NCBI GenBank assembly: GCA_964555565.1
Contig: CAZKTF010000070.1
Location: 1-15,080 of the forward strand
From: CAZKTF01 sp964555565
Lineage (GTDB): Bacteria; Planctomycetota; JAJSAM01; JAKLKS01
Length of the DNA: 15,080 bases
Direction of reading: 5' to 3'
The notes below the pieces were generated by a model. It saw only the letters and a program-made list of their open reading frames with translations, had not been told where the DNA came from and made no database searches. Below are positions 1 through 7,368 of the stretch, one piece after another (positions within the stretch are counted from its first letter, which is position 1; each line of letters begins with the position of its first letter). Position numbers and translations under genes: made by a program.

Positions 1-26
1 TCCTGCGCGCCGTCCTGGAGCGGTAG
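1..26 (+). CDS. C-terminal end of an unidentified gene (partial)
   Basis: The window opens in an open frame whose last codons (from base 3) read LRAVLER followed by a TAG stop at 24-26. Seven residues are too few to name a family. It is called because the frame is open to the window edge, its composition fits a helical protein tail, and the next gene starts about 160 bases later on the same strand. It could be chance. Confidence 0.3.
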
Positions 27-186
27 GCACGGCCCCGCCCGGTCCGCCCCCTCCCGTCGCCGGGGGGGGGTGACGCCCTCCCTCTCCGTTGTTGCCTCGC
101 GCCCCGCGCGTGGGCTACCTTGGCCGCCGTCGGCGGGGCCCCCGCGCGGGCAGCCCGCCGCACCCCGGGCGGGGGGAGGAGGTCGG
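27..186. promoter_or_regulatory. Leader region of the DHH phosphoesterase gene with a strong ribosome binding site
   Basis: This GC-rich gap holds a clear Shine-Dalgarno sequence, AGGAGGT at 177-183, three bases before the ATG at 187. A weak sigma70-like pair can be drawn further up: TTGCCT at 92-97 and TACCTT at 116-121 with an 18-base spacer. The ribosome binding site is solid; the promoter is a guess from a poor match. Confidence 0.35.
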
Positions 187-1128
187 ATGGCGGAAGCGGG
201 CGGGCCGTACCGGCTGGTCACGCGCAGCGACTTCGACGGGCTCGTCTGCGCGGTGCTCCTGAAGGACAAGGGGGTCATCAACGACATCCTCTTCGTCCAC
301 CCCAAGGACATGCAGGACGGGAAGGTCGCGATCACCGACCGCGACATCACGACCAACCTCCCCTACGTGCCCGGCTGCCACATGGCCTTCGACCACCACT
401 CCAGCGAGACGACCCGCGCCGGGGGGAAGCCCGCGGCGAACCAGGTCATCGACCCCGACGCCCCCTCCGCGGCCCGCGTCGTCTACAGCCACTACGGGGG
501 GGCGAAGACCTTCCCGCGCGTGTCGAAGGAGATGATGGACGAGGTGGACAAGGCCGACTCGGCCCAGTACACGAAGGAGGAGATCCTCAACCCCGGGGCC
601 TGGGTCCTCCTCAACTACATCATGGACCCCCGCACCGGACTGGGGCGCTTCCGCACCTTCCGCATCTCGAACTACCAGCTCATGATGGAGCTCATCGACT
701 ACTGCCGCGCGCACACGATCCAGGAGATCCTCCGGCTCCCGGACGTCCTGGAGCGCGTGGAGCTCTACAACGACCAGGCGGAGCGCCACCGCGACCAGCT
801 CCGCCGCTGCACGAAGGTGCACAAGAACCTCGTCGTCCTCGACCTCCGGAACGAGGAGACGATCTACGCGGGGAACCGCTTCATGATCTACGCGATGTTC
901 CTCGAGTGCAACGTCTCGATCCACGTGATGTGGGGCCTCAAGAAGATGAACACCGTCTTCGCCGTCGGCAAGTCGATCGTCGATCGGTCCTCGAAGACGG
1001 ACGTGGGCGAGCTCTGCCTCAAGTACGGCGGCGGCGGCCACCGCAACGCCGGGACCTGCCAGGTGGAGAACGACAGCGCGGAGAAGGTCCTCGGCTGGCT
1101 GGTCCAGAAGATCACGAAGGACGGTTAG
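187..1128 (+). CDS. DHH/DHHA1-family phosphoesterase (exopolyphosphatase-like)
   Basis: A 313-residue protein of the DHH phosphoesterase superfamily, whose members use two metal ions to hydrolyse phosphodiester or phosphoanhydride bonds (RecJ, NrnA, exopolyphosphatase, c-di-AMP hydrolases). Visible motifs are SDFDG at residues 14-18 (metal site I), FDHH at 68-71 (the family signature) and GGGGHRNAG at 281-289 (the DHHA1 substrate-binding loop). Size and motif order fit the short cytosolic forms often annotated as exopolyphosphatase, but NrnA-like oligoribonuclease or cyclic dinucleotide hydrolysis is equally possible. The frame is open further up to a GTG at 70, but those 39 residues are Pro/Arg/Gly-rich and unlike the family, while the ATG at 187 has AGGAGGT just upstream. 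No membrane segment or signal is seen. mobA follows after 31 bases, so co-transcription is possible. Confidence 0.85.
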   Translation: MAEAGGPYRLVTRSDFDGLVCAVLLKDKGVINDILFVHPKDMQDGKVAITDRDITTNLPYVPGCHMAFDHHSSETTRAGGKPAANQVIDPDAPSAARVVYSHYGGAKTFPRVSKEMMDEVDKADSAQYTKEEILNPGAWVLLNYIMDPRTGLGRFRTFRISNYQLMMELIDYCRAHTIQEILRLPDVLERVELYNDQAERHRDQLRRCTKVHKNLVVLDLRNEETIYAGNRFMIYAMFLECNVSIHVMWGLKKMNTVFAVGKSIVDRSSKTDVGELCLKYGGGGHRNAGTCQVENDSAEKVLGWLVQKITKDG

Positions 1129-1159
1129 GGAGGCCTGCCCCCGGTAGCATGGCGGGGCT

Positions 1160-1774
1160 ATGCCGGGTCCCCGTCCCGATCGCGCGGCCGTCATCCTCTG
1201 CGGGGGGGAGTCCTCCCGGATGGGGCGTGCGAAGGCGCTCCTCCCCTTCGGGCCGGAGGGGCTCCTCCTCCGGGTGCTGCGCCTCGCGGGGGAGGCCTGC
1301 GCGGAGAGGGTCGTGGCCGCCGCCGGGGGGCAGGAACTCCCGCCGCTCCCCGACGGGGTGACGCTCGTCCGTGACGCGCTGCCGGGGCAGGGGCCGCTCG
1401 AGGGCCTCGCCGCCGGGCTCGCCGCGTGCCGCGCGCCGGCGGCCTTCTGCACCTCCTGCGACGCGCCCTTCCTCCGGCCCGCGCTGGTGGACCTCCTCTT
1501 CGAGCGCCTGGGGGGCGCGGCCGCCGCGCAGGCGGTCGTGGACGGGTTCCCGCAGCCGCTCCTGGCGGTGTACCGGACCGCCCTCGCCGCGAAGGCGACG
1601 GGGCTCGTCCGCGCCGGGCGCAAGCGCGTCGTCTTCCTCGCCGAGGGGGAGGAGGTGGTCCGCATCCCCGAGGAGGAGGTCCGCCGGGTCGATCCGGACC
1701 TCGCCTCCTTCCGCGACTGCGACACGCCGGAAGAGTACGCCGCGGCGCTGCGCGCGGCAGGATGGTCGGGATGA
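1160..1774 (+). CDS. mobA: MobA-like molybdenum cofactor nucleotidyltransferase
   Basis: A 204-residue NTP transferase of the MobA/MocA type, which joins GMP (or CMP) to molybdopterin to make the dinucleotide cofactor of Mo/W enzymes. The N-terminal nucleotide-binding signature is LCGGESSRMGRAK at residues 13-25. A metal-binding Asp follows in SCDAPFL (Asp101), and the C-terminal signature F-x3-DTPEEY appears near residues 184-193. Length is usual for MobA. The start at ATG 1160 lies just before the signature and has no clear Shine-Dalgarno sequence; a TAGCAT hexamer at 1145-1150 could be a -10 element giving a near-leaderless message. The stop overlaps the next start (ATGA). Placement in front of a MoaD-like protein and two pterin enzymes supports the role. 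GMP versus CMP specificity cannot be read safely; the formate dehydrogenase family normally uses bis-MGD, which favours MobA. Confidence 0.85.
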   Translation: MPGPRPDRAAVILCGGESSRMGRAKALLPFGPEGLLLRVLRLAGEACAERVVAAAGGQELPPLPDGVTLVRDALPGQGPLEGLAAGLAACRAPAAFCTSCDAPFLRPALVDLLFERLGGAAAAQAVVDGFPQPLLAVYRTALAAKATGLVRAGRKRVVFLAEGEEVVRIPEEEVRRVDPDLASFRDCDTPEEYAAALRAAGWSG

Positions 1775-2049
1775 CGGTGCACGTGGAGCTCTACGGGGTC
1801 GCGCGGTCCCGCGCGGGACGGGAGGCGGTGGACCTCCCGCTCGGCGCGGGGGCCACGCTCGGGGACGCGCTCGCGGCCCTGGCGACGCTCCACCCGGACC
1901 TCGTCGGCCCCGTGCTCGCGGCGGGGGGGCGCGCGCTGGCGCCGGGCTCGGTGGTGAGCCTCGGCGGCGGGCGCTTCACGCGGGACGCGCGGGAGGCGCT
2001 GCCCGAGGGGACCCCGCTCCTCCTCCTCCCCGCGTCGGCGGGGGGGTGA
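1771..2049 (+). CDS. moaD: MoaD/ThiS-family sulfur carrier protein
   Basis: A 92-residue ubiquitin-fold protein resembling MoaD, the small subunit of molybdopterin synthase that carries the dithiolene sulfur as a C-terminal thiocarboxylate. The fold signature is visible: a beta-rich start (TVHVELYGVAR), a helix GATLGDALAALATLHP, and a C-terminus ending in Gly-Gly directly before the stop, which is the adenylation and thiolation site. The start is chosen at ATG 1771 because it forms an ATGA overlap with the mobA stop; an in-frame ATG at 1762 would add three residues. aor begins 2 bases after the stop. MoaD-like genes next to aldehyde ferredoxin oxidoreductases are a recurrent arrangement, so this copy may be dedicated to the pterin enzymes downstream. 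A MoaE partner and a MoeB-like activator are not in the window. Confidence 0.85.
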   Translation: MTVHVELYGVARSRAGREAVDLPLGAGATLGDALAALATLHPDLVGPVLAAGGRALAPGSVVSLGGGRFTRDAREALPEGTPLLLLPASAGG

Positions 2050-2051
2050 CC

Positions 2052-3935
2052 ATGGCGCCCCCGGGATACCACGGCCGCTACCTCCGCGTGGACGCGACCA
2101 CGGGACGCTCCGAGGAGGTCCCCCTCGAGGAGGCGGACCTCCGGGCCTTCGTGGGAGGCGTCGGGCTGGCGACGCTCCTCCTCCTCCGCGAGACCCCGGC
2201 GGGCGCCGACCCCCTCGGCCCCGACGCCGCGCTGGTCTTCGCGGGCTCGCCGCTCGTCGGCACCCCCCTCACGACGAGCGCCAAGTTCGCCGTGGCGGGG
2301 AAGTCCCCGCTCACGGGCCGCATCGGGGACTCCCTCTCCTCGAGCCACTTCGCCATCGCGCTCAAGCGCTCCGGCGTGGACGCCCTCGTGGTGAAGGGCC
2401 GCGCCCCCGTCCTCTCGGTCCTCCTCCTCCGCGACCGGGAGGCGACGCTCCGCCCGGCCCCGGCGCTCGCGGGACTCCCGGCCGCCGCGGCCGAGGAGGC
2501 GCTCCGGCGCGAGGAGGGGGACCCGGGGATCCACGCGGTCTGCTGCGGCCCCGCGGGCGAGCGGGGCGTCCTCTACGCCAACCTCACCAACGGGGGCCGC
2601 CACGCGGGGCGCGGGGGGCTCGGCGCGGTCCTCGCCGCCAAGGGGCTCAAGGCCGTGGGCGCCCGCGGGACGGGCAGCGTCCCCCTCCACGACCCGCGCG
2701 CCGTCGTGGAGGCCGCGCGGGACCTCTCGGCCCGCTCCTTCGGACCGGCCACGCTCAAGTACCGCGAGCTCGGGACCGTGGCCAACGTCCTGGTCCTGAA
2801 CCGGCTGGGGGCCCTCCCCACGCGGAACTTCCAGTCCGGCGAGTTCGCCGAGGCCCCGGCCGTCTCGGGCGAGGCGCTGGCGACCTTCGCCCGCGTGCGG
2901 CGGGAGTCCTGCGCGGCCTGCACCATCGGCTGCGAGCACATCTTCCGCGACAGCGACGGGGGCGAGGGGCGCATGGAGTACGAGTCGCTCTTCGCCCTGG
3001 GGCCGCTCTGCGGGGTGTCGGACCGGGACGTCGTCCTCCGCGCGGGGCGCCTCTGCGACACGCTGGGGATCGACACGATCTCCGCGGGGGGCACGGTCGC
3101 CTTCGCCATGGAGTGCGCCGAGCGGGGGCTCCTCGGGAGGGAGGACCTCGACGGGGTGGACCTCCGCTTCGGGAACGGGGAGGCGCTGCTCGAAGCCCTC
3201 CGCCGGGCCGGCGAGCGCCGTGGGCCCCTCGGGGAGCTCCTGGCCCTCGGCTCCCGCCGCGCCGCGGAGCGGATCGGGCGCGGGAGCGGGGACTTCGCCC
3301 CGCACGTGAAGGGGCTCGAGCTCCCGGGCTACCACCCGGCCGCCATGCGGACGATGGCCGTGGGCCTGGCCACGGCCACGCGCGGGGCGGACCACAACCG
3401 CTCCTCGGCCTACGAGGCCGACCTCTCCGAGGCCACCGACCGCCGCGCCCCCGACCCCGCCAAGGGCGCGCTCGCCGCCGAGAGCGAGGTGCGCGCGGCG
3501 CTCCTCGACTCGCTCGTCCTCTGCAAGTTCCTCCGCGGCGTCTTCGCGGACCTCCCCTCCGAGTGCGCCGACCTGCTGCGCCGCGTGACCGGCTTCGACC
3601 CCGGGCGGGCCGGCGCCCTGGAGGTGGGGGAGCGCGTGGTCAACCTCCGGAAGCTCTACAACATCCGCGAGGGGTGGACCGCGGCCGAGGACACCCTCCC
3701 CCGCCGGATGCTCGAGGGCGGGGTCCCCGGGGGATTGGGCAGGGCGGAGCTCGAGGCTATGATCGCCGCCTATTACCGCGCCCGCGGGTGGGACGCGGAG
3801 GGGATCCCGGAGCGCGCGACGCTCGCGCGCCTGGGGCTGCTCCCCTTCGCGCTCCCCGGGGTCGGGCCCCCGTCGGGGCCCGACGGGTCCACGGGGTCCC
3901 CCGCCCCCCGCGGGAGGCAGGAGGTCCCCGCGTGA
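2052..3935 (+). CDS. aor: Aldehyde ferredoxin oxidoreductase family protein
   Basis: A 627-residue member of the AOR family, tungsten (sometimes molybdenum) bis-pterin enzymes that interconvert aldehydes and carboxylates with low-potential electrons. It starts with the typical GRYLRVD strand. The [4Fe-4S] ligands are Cys287, Cys290 and Cys294 (C-x2-C-x3-C in CAACTIGC) plus Cys491 in LVLCKF, nearly the same spacing as in the Pyrococcus furiosus enzyme. The pterin loop LGIDTISAG and the RGADH motif are present. Length matches the family. No signal peptide is seen, so it should be cytosolic. The start ATG 2052 lies 2 bases after the moaD stop and the stop overlaps the fdhA GTG start (GTGA), so expression is probably coupled. 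The C-terminal 25 or so residues are Pro/Gly-rich and not family-like. The substrate is unknown: AOR, GAPOR and BamB-like members cannot be separated by eye. Confidence 0.92.
   Translation: MAPPGYHGRYLRVDATTGRSEEVPLEEADLRAFVGGVGLATLLLLRETPAGADPLGPDAALVFAGSPLVGTPLTTSAKFAVAGKSPLTGRIGDSLSSSHFAIALKRSGVDALVVKGRAPVLSVLLLRDREATLRPAPALAGLPAAAAEEALRREEGDPGIHAVCCGPAGERGVLYANLTNGGRHAGRGGLGAVLAAKGLKAVGARGTGSVPLHDPRAVVEAARDLSARSFGPATLKYRELGTVANVLVLNRLGALPTRNFQSGEFAEAPAVSGEALATFARVRRESCAACTIGCEHIFRDSDGGEGRMEYESLFALGPLCGVSDRDVVLRAGRLCDTLGIDTISAGGTVAFAMECAERGLLGREDLDGVDLRFGNGEALLEALRRAGERRGPLGELLALGSRRAAERIGRGSGDFAPHVKGLELPGYHPAAMRTMAVGLATATRGADHNRSSAYEADLSEATDRRAPDPAKGALAAESEVRAALLDSLVLCKFLRGVFADLPSECADLLRRVTGFDPGRAGALEVGERVVNLRKLYNIREGWTAAEDTLPRRMLEGGVPGGLGRAELEAMIAAYYRARGWDAEGIPERATLARLGLLPFALPGVGPPSGPDGSTGSPAPRGRQEVPA
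3919..3925 (+). promoter_or_regulatory. Ribosome binding site of fdhA, inside the end of aor
   Basis: AGGAGGT lies six bases before the GTG at 3932. It fixes the non-ATG start of the formate dehydrogenase gene, which overlaps the aor stop by four bases. Confidence 0.75.
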
Positions 3936-6802
3936 CGCCGGAAGCCGCCACGGCCGCCCCCCCCGCCGCGCCGGTGCAGAGGACCCTCGCGCTCACCATC
4001 GACGGGCGCGCGGTGGAGGTCCCCGAGGGGACGACGATCTGGGACGCGGCCCGGCTCCTCGGGATCGAGGTCCCGGTCCTCTGCCACGACCCGCGCCTTG
4101 CGCCCGTGGGGGTCTGCCGGGTGTGCGTGGTGGAAGTGAAGGGCGCGCGCGTGAACCCCGCCTCCTGCGTCCGCGCCTGCGAGCCGGGCATGGAGGTGCG
4201 GACGGGCGGCCCCGACCTGGAGCGGCGCAGGCGCGTCCTCGCCGAGCTCCTCCTGGCCGACCACCCGGTCCCCTGCGAGCGCGAGCGGACCACGGGGGAC
4301 TGCCTCCTCGAGCGGCTCGGGCGGGACCTCGGCGCGGGCACCTCCCGCTACGCCCCGCCGCCCCCCTCCCTCGCGCGGCCGCGGGACTCCTCCTCGCCCG
4401 TCATCGCGGTGGACCACGCCGCGTGCATCCTCTGCGACCGCTGCATCCGCGGGTGCGACGACCTCCAGAGCAACGAGGTCATCGGGCGTAACGGCAAGGG
4501 CTACGACGCGCGCATCGGCTTCGACGACGACAAGCCCATGGGGGAGTCCACCTGCGTCTCCTGCGGCGAGTGCGCGGCGGTCTGCCCCACGGGGGCGCTG
4601 GTGCACAAGCCCGTGTCCGTCCCCCGGGACCCGGCGCGCACGCTCCAGGCGGTGAAGTCGGTCTGCCCCTACTGCGGCGTCGGCTGCGCCCTCACCTACT
4701 TCACGGACGGGACTACGGTGGTCCGCGCCGAGGGGCGCGAGAGCCCCGTCAACCACGGCCGGCTCTGCGTGAAGGGGCGCTACGGCTTCGACTACGCCCT
4801 GCACCCGCAGCGGCTGCGGAAGCCGCTCATCCGCCGCGAGGAGGCCTACCCGAAGGGCCCCCTCTCGGAGGCGGTGCGCGGGGAGATGTCCTCCGGCGAC
4901 GGCGACGGCGACGGGAACGGCCGCGGCCGCAAGCGCCGGGGCGCGGTCCCCTACGAGGAGATCCTCCCGGCCTTCCGCGAGGCCTCCTGGGACGAGGCGC
5001 TCGACCTCGCCGCGCGGCGCCTCCGGGAGATCAAGGCGGCGCACGGCGCGGGCGCGCTCGCCGGCTTCGGCTCGGCCAAGTGCAGCAACGAGGAGGCGTA
5101 CCTCTTCCAGAAGATCGTCCGGGCGGGCTTCGGCACGAACAACGTGGACCACTGCACGCGCCTGTGCCACGCCTCGAGCGTGGCGGCGCTCCTGGAGGGG
5201 ATCGGCTCGGGCGCGGTCTCCAATGTCTTCGCCGACGTGCAGTTCGCCGACGTCGCGATGCTCATCGGGACGAACACGACGGAGAACCACCCGGTCGCGG
5301 CCACCTTCTTCAAGGAGGCGGCCAAGCGCGGGACGAAGCTCATCTGCATCGACCCCCGGCGGCCCGAGGCTGCGGACTTCGCCGAGCACTGGGTCCGGTT
5401 CCGGCCGGGGACCGACGTCGCCTTCCTCAACGCGATGATGCACGTGATCGTGAAGGAGGGGATGGTCGATCGGGAGTTCGTCCGGACGCGCACGACGGAC
5501 TTCGAGGCGCTGCGCGCGACCGTGGAGAAGTACACGCCCGAGTATGCGGCGGCGATCTGCGGCGTCCCCGCGGAGGAGATCCGGGCCGTGGCCCGCACCT
5601 ACGGGCGGGCCAGGGCCGCGATCATGTTCTGGGGCATGGGGATCTCCCAGCACACCACCGGGACCGACAACGCCCGCTGCCTCATCGCGCTCTGCCTCAT
5701 GACCGGGAACATCGGGCGCCCGGGCACGGGGCTCCACCCGCTCCGCGGGCAGAACAACGTGCAGGGGGCCTCCGACGCGGGCCTCATCCCCATGGTCTAC
5801 CCGGACTACCAGTCCGTGGAGGACCCGGCGATCCGGGCCGTCTTCGAGAAGGCCTGGGGCCGCCCGCTCGAGCCGAAGAAGGGCCTCACCGTGGTGGAGA
5901 TCATGAAGGGGGCGCTCGAAGGGAGCGTGCGCGGGATGTACATGATGGGGGAGAACCCCTTCCTCTCCGACCCCAACGTGAACAAGGTCCGCAAGGCCCT
6001 CTCGCACCTGGAGTTCCTGGTCGTCCAGGACATCTTCCTCACGGAGACGGCGGAGTTCGCCGACGTGATCCTCCCCGCGTCCACGGCGCTCGAGAAGGAC
6101 GGGACCTACACGAACACCGACCGCCGGGTGCAGGTGGGGCGGAAGGTCCTCGACCCCCCGGGCGAGGCGCGCGAGGACTGGCGGATCCTGGTGGACTTCG
6201 CCAACCGCTTCGGGCTCCCCCTGTCCTACGGGAGCGCGTCGGAGGTCTTCGACGAGCTGGCCTCGCTCGCCCCCTCGCTCCGGGGGCTCTCCTACGAGGT
6301 CCTCGGGGACACCGGCAAGCTCTGGCCCTGCCCGGACCCCGCCACCGACGGGATCAACGTCCTGTTCGACCGGGACTTCCCGACGGTGGACGGGAAGGGG
6401 CGGTTCGTGCCGGCGGAGTGGAAGCCGGCGGCGGAGCTCCCCGACGCCGAGTACCCCTTCATCCTCAACACGGGCCGCGTCCTTGAGCACTGGCACACGG
6501 GCTCGATGACGCGCCGGAGCCGCGCCCTCGACACGCTGGAGCCGGAGGCCTTCGCGGAGATCCACCCCGAGGACTGCGCCCGCCTGGGGCTCCGGGACGG
6601 GGACCCGGTCCGGCTCACCACGCGCCGCGGGTCGATCCTCACGCGCGTCCGCGAGGGCACCCGCACCCCGCCCGGCAGCGTGTTCGTGCCCTTCCACTAC
6701 CGCGAGGCCAGCGCGAACATCCTCACCAACGACGCGCTGGACCCGACCGGGAAGATCCCGGAGTACAAGTTCTGCGCGCTGCGGGTGGAGCGGGAGGGGT
6801 AA
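3932..6802 (+). CDS. fdhA: Formate dehydrogenase alpha subunit with NuoG-like iron-sulfur N-terminus
   Basis: A 956-residue molybdopterin oxidoreductase that would interconvert formate and CO2. Domains in order: a [2Fe-2S] domain (Cys51, 62, 65, 79); a NuoG-like His/Cys box (His111, Cys115, Cys124, with Glu118 where a Cys is normal); two [4Fe-4S] sets (Cys165/168/171/175 and Cys208/211/214/218); the Mo-domain [4Fe-4S] (Cys245/248/252/279); the large pterin domain; and a C-terminal pterin dinucleotide-binding domain beginning near GRVLEHWHTGSMTRR. The Mo ligand is Cys412, followed by His413 in DHCTRLCHASSV. It is encoded by TGC, so this is not a selenoenzyme. The GTG start is set by AGGAGGT at 3919-3925. 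A low-complexity insertion sits at residues 322-336. No NuoE/NuoF-like diaphorase, FdhD, Tat signal or membrane subunit is nearby, so the electron partner is open; AOR is a candidate. A related oxidoreductase of the same fold is a less likely alternative. Confidence 0.9.
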   Translation: MTPEAATAAPPAAPVQRTLALTIDGRAVEVPEGTTIWDAARLLGIEVPVLCHDPRLAPVGVCRVCVVEVKGARVNPASCVRACEPGMEVRTGGPDLERRRRVLAELLLADHPVPCERERTTGDCLLERLGRDLGAGTSRYAPPPPSLARPRDSSSPVIAVDHAACILCDRCIRGCDDLQSNEVIGRNGKGYDARIGFDDDKPMGESTCVSCGECAAVCPTGALVHKPVSVPRDPARTLQAVKSVCPYCGVGCALTYFTDGTTVVRAEGRESPVNHGRLCVKGRYGFDYALHPQRLRKPLIRREEAYPKGPLSEAVRGEMSSGDGDGDGNGRGRKRRGAVPYEEILPAFREASWDEALDLAARRLREIKAAHGAGALAGFGSAKCSNEEAYLFQKIVRAGFGTNNVDHCTRLCHASSVAALLEGIGSGAVSNVFADVQFADVAMLIGTNTTENHPVAATFFKEAAKRGTKLICIDPRRPEAADFAEHWVRFRPGTDVAFLNAMMHVIVKEGMVDREFVRTRTTDFEALRATVEKYTPEYAAAICGVPAEEIRAVARTYGRARAAIMFWGMGISQHTTGTDNARCLIALCLMTGNIGRPGTGLHPLRGQNNVQGASDAGLIPMVYPDYQSVEDPAIRAVFEKAWGRPLEPKKGLTVVEIMKGALEGSVRGMYMMGENPFLSDPNVNKVRKALSHLEFLVVQDIFLTETAEFADVILPASTALEKDGTYTNTDRRVQVGRKVLDPPGEAREDWRILVDFANRFGLPLSYGSASEVFDELASLAPSLRGLSYEVLGDTGKLWPCPDPATDGINVLFDRDFPTVDGKGRFVPAEWKPAAELPDAEYPFILNTGRVLEHWHTGSMTRRSRALDTLEPEAFAEIHPEDCARLGLRDGDPVRLTTRRGSILTRVREGTRTPPGSVFVPFHYREASANILTNDALDPTGKIPEYKFCALRVEREG

Positions 6803-6819
6803 CCCGCGCTGCCCGCGGG
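6803..6819 (+). terminator. Hairpin directly after fdhA, possible terminator
   Basis: CCCGCG at 6803-6808 pairs with CGCGGG at 6814-6819 around a five-base loop, starting immediately after the TAA stop. There is no T-run behind it, so termination is inferred from position only. Confidence 0.35.
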
Positions 6820-6859
6820 GTCGAGTGCCCGGGGGATCGTGCCTACGAAGGCCACGGCC

Positions 6860-6883
6860 GGGCGGGGCAAGCCCCGCCCCTAC
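6860..6883 (-). repeat. REP-type palindrome 1 with GTAG foot
   Basis: GGGCGGGGC at 6860-6868 and GCCCCGCCC at 6871-6879 form a perfect 9-bp hairpin with a two-base loop. Read on the - strand the hairpin is preceded by GTAG (CTAC at 6880-6883), the tetranucleotide typical of REP elements recognised by REP-associated tyrosine transposases. Confidence 0.7.
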
Positions 6884-6907
6884 CACGGCCCCGGTTCCAC
6901 CGCCGTT

Positions 6908-6931
6908 GTAGGGGCGACCCTTGGGTCGCCC
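6908..6931 (+). repeat. REP-type palindrome 2 with GTAG foot
   Basis: GTAG at 6908-6911 precedes a perfect 9-bp hairpin, GGGCGACCC (6912-6920) and GGGTCGCCC (6923-6931), with a TT loop. It is inverted relative to its neighbours at 6860 and 6963, giving the alternating layout of a BIME. Confidence 0.7.
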
Positions 6932-6962
6932 GCCGTTCGCTGGTCCCGCCTTCGCCAACGGC

Positions 6963-6986
6963 GGGCGGGCTAAAGCCCGCCCCTAC
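6963..6986 (-). repeat. REP-type palindrome 3 with GTAG foot
   Basis: GGGCGGGC at 6963-6970 and GCCCGCCC at 6975-6982 form an 8-bp hairpin with a TAAA loop, with CTAC at 6983-6986 (GTAG on the - strand). The GTAG supplies the stop codon of the EEP-family gene fragment that begins here on the - strand. Confidence 0.7.
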
Positions 6987-7249
6987 GGGATCGTCAGCAC
7001 CACGCCCAGCCCGGCGTGGTCCGAGGGCCAGAGCCCGCCGACATGGTCCGCGTCGCCCTCGCCGAAGATCTCCGCGCTCGTCGCCGTCACGGCGGGGCTG
7101 TGGAACACGTAGTCCAGGCGGTAGGAGAAGTCCGCGAACGTGTTGTCGAGGAGAGCCGCGTGCCCCCAGGTCAGGCCCGGGTCGAGAGGGTAGAGCTCGG
7201 TCCAGGAGTCCACGTGCCCCGCGGCAACCCGCGCGACCTCTGTCCATCG
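6983..7249 (-). pseudogene. C-terminal fragment of an endonuclease/exonuclease/phosphatase family gene
   Basis: Read on the - strand, the frame ending in TAG (6983-6985) shows the C-terminal core of the EEP (DNase I-like) superfamily: DSWTELYPLDPGLTW, then YRLDYVFHSPAV, then LWPSDHAGLGVVL. The R-x-DYVF strand and the SDH catalytic triplet near the end are characteristic. Only about 85 residues look like the family. Upstream of about 7250 the frame continues to a stop near 7349, but its sequence is low-complexity, and the metal-binding N-terminus and the GDFN motif are absent. A GTG at 7213 could start a 76-residue product, but that would lack half the active site. Best read as a decayed remnant cut off at its 5' side, next to the repeat cluster. 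Its stop codon is part of REP palindrome 3. Confidence 0.7.
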
Positions 7250-7354
7250 GCGGGGCGAACCGGGTAGGGGCAGGCAGCAGGAGGCGGGGCCCCCTGCTTC
7301 CCAGATGGAGGGTAGGTCCCGCCAACCTGGCCATCTTGTCTGCTGAGATCAAAC

Positions 7355-7368
7355 GGGGTCTGACCCCT
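7355..7368. repeat. Isolated GGGGTCTGACCCC dyad
   Basis: A perfect inverted repeat (GGGGTC, T, GACCCC) identical to the right ends of the larger elements at 7646-7980, but with no matching left end or complementary arm nearby. The flanking bases to position 7372 are repeated exactly at 7988-8002. Confidence 0.65.

Noticed and set aside
70..186. N-terminal extension of the DHH phosphoesterase from the GTG at 70
   Set aside because: The 39 extra residues are Pro/Arg/Gly-rich and unlike the family, and a strong ribosome binding site precedes the ATG at 187.
5165..5167. Selenocysteine at the FdhA active site
   Set aside because: The codon at the Mo-ligand position is TGC (Cys412), not TGA, so no selenocysteine insertion is needed.
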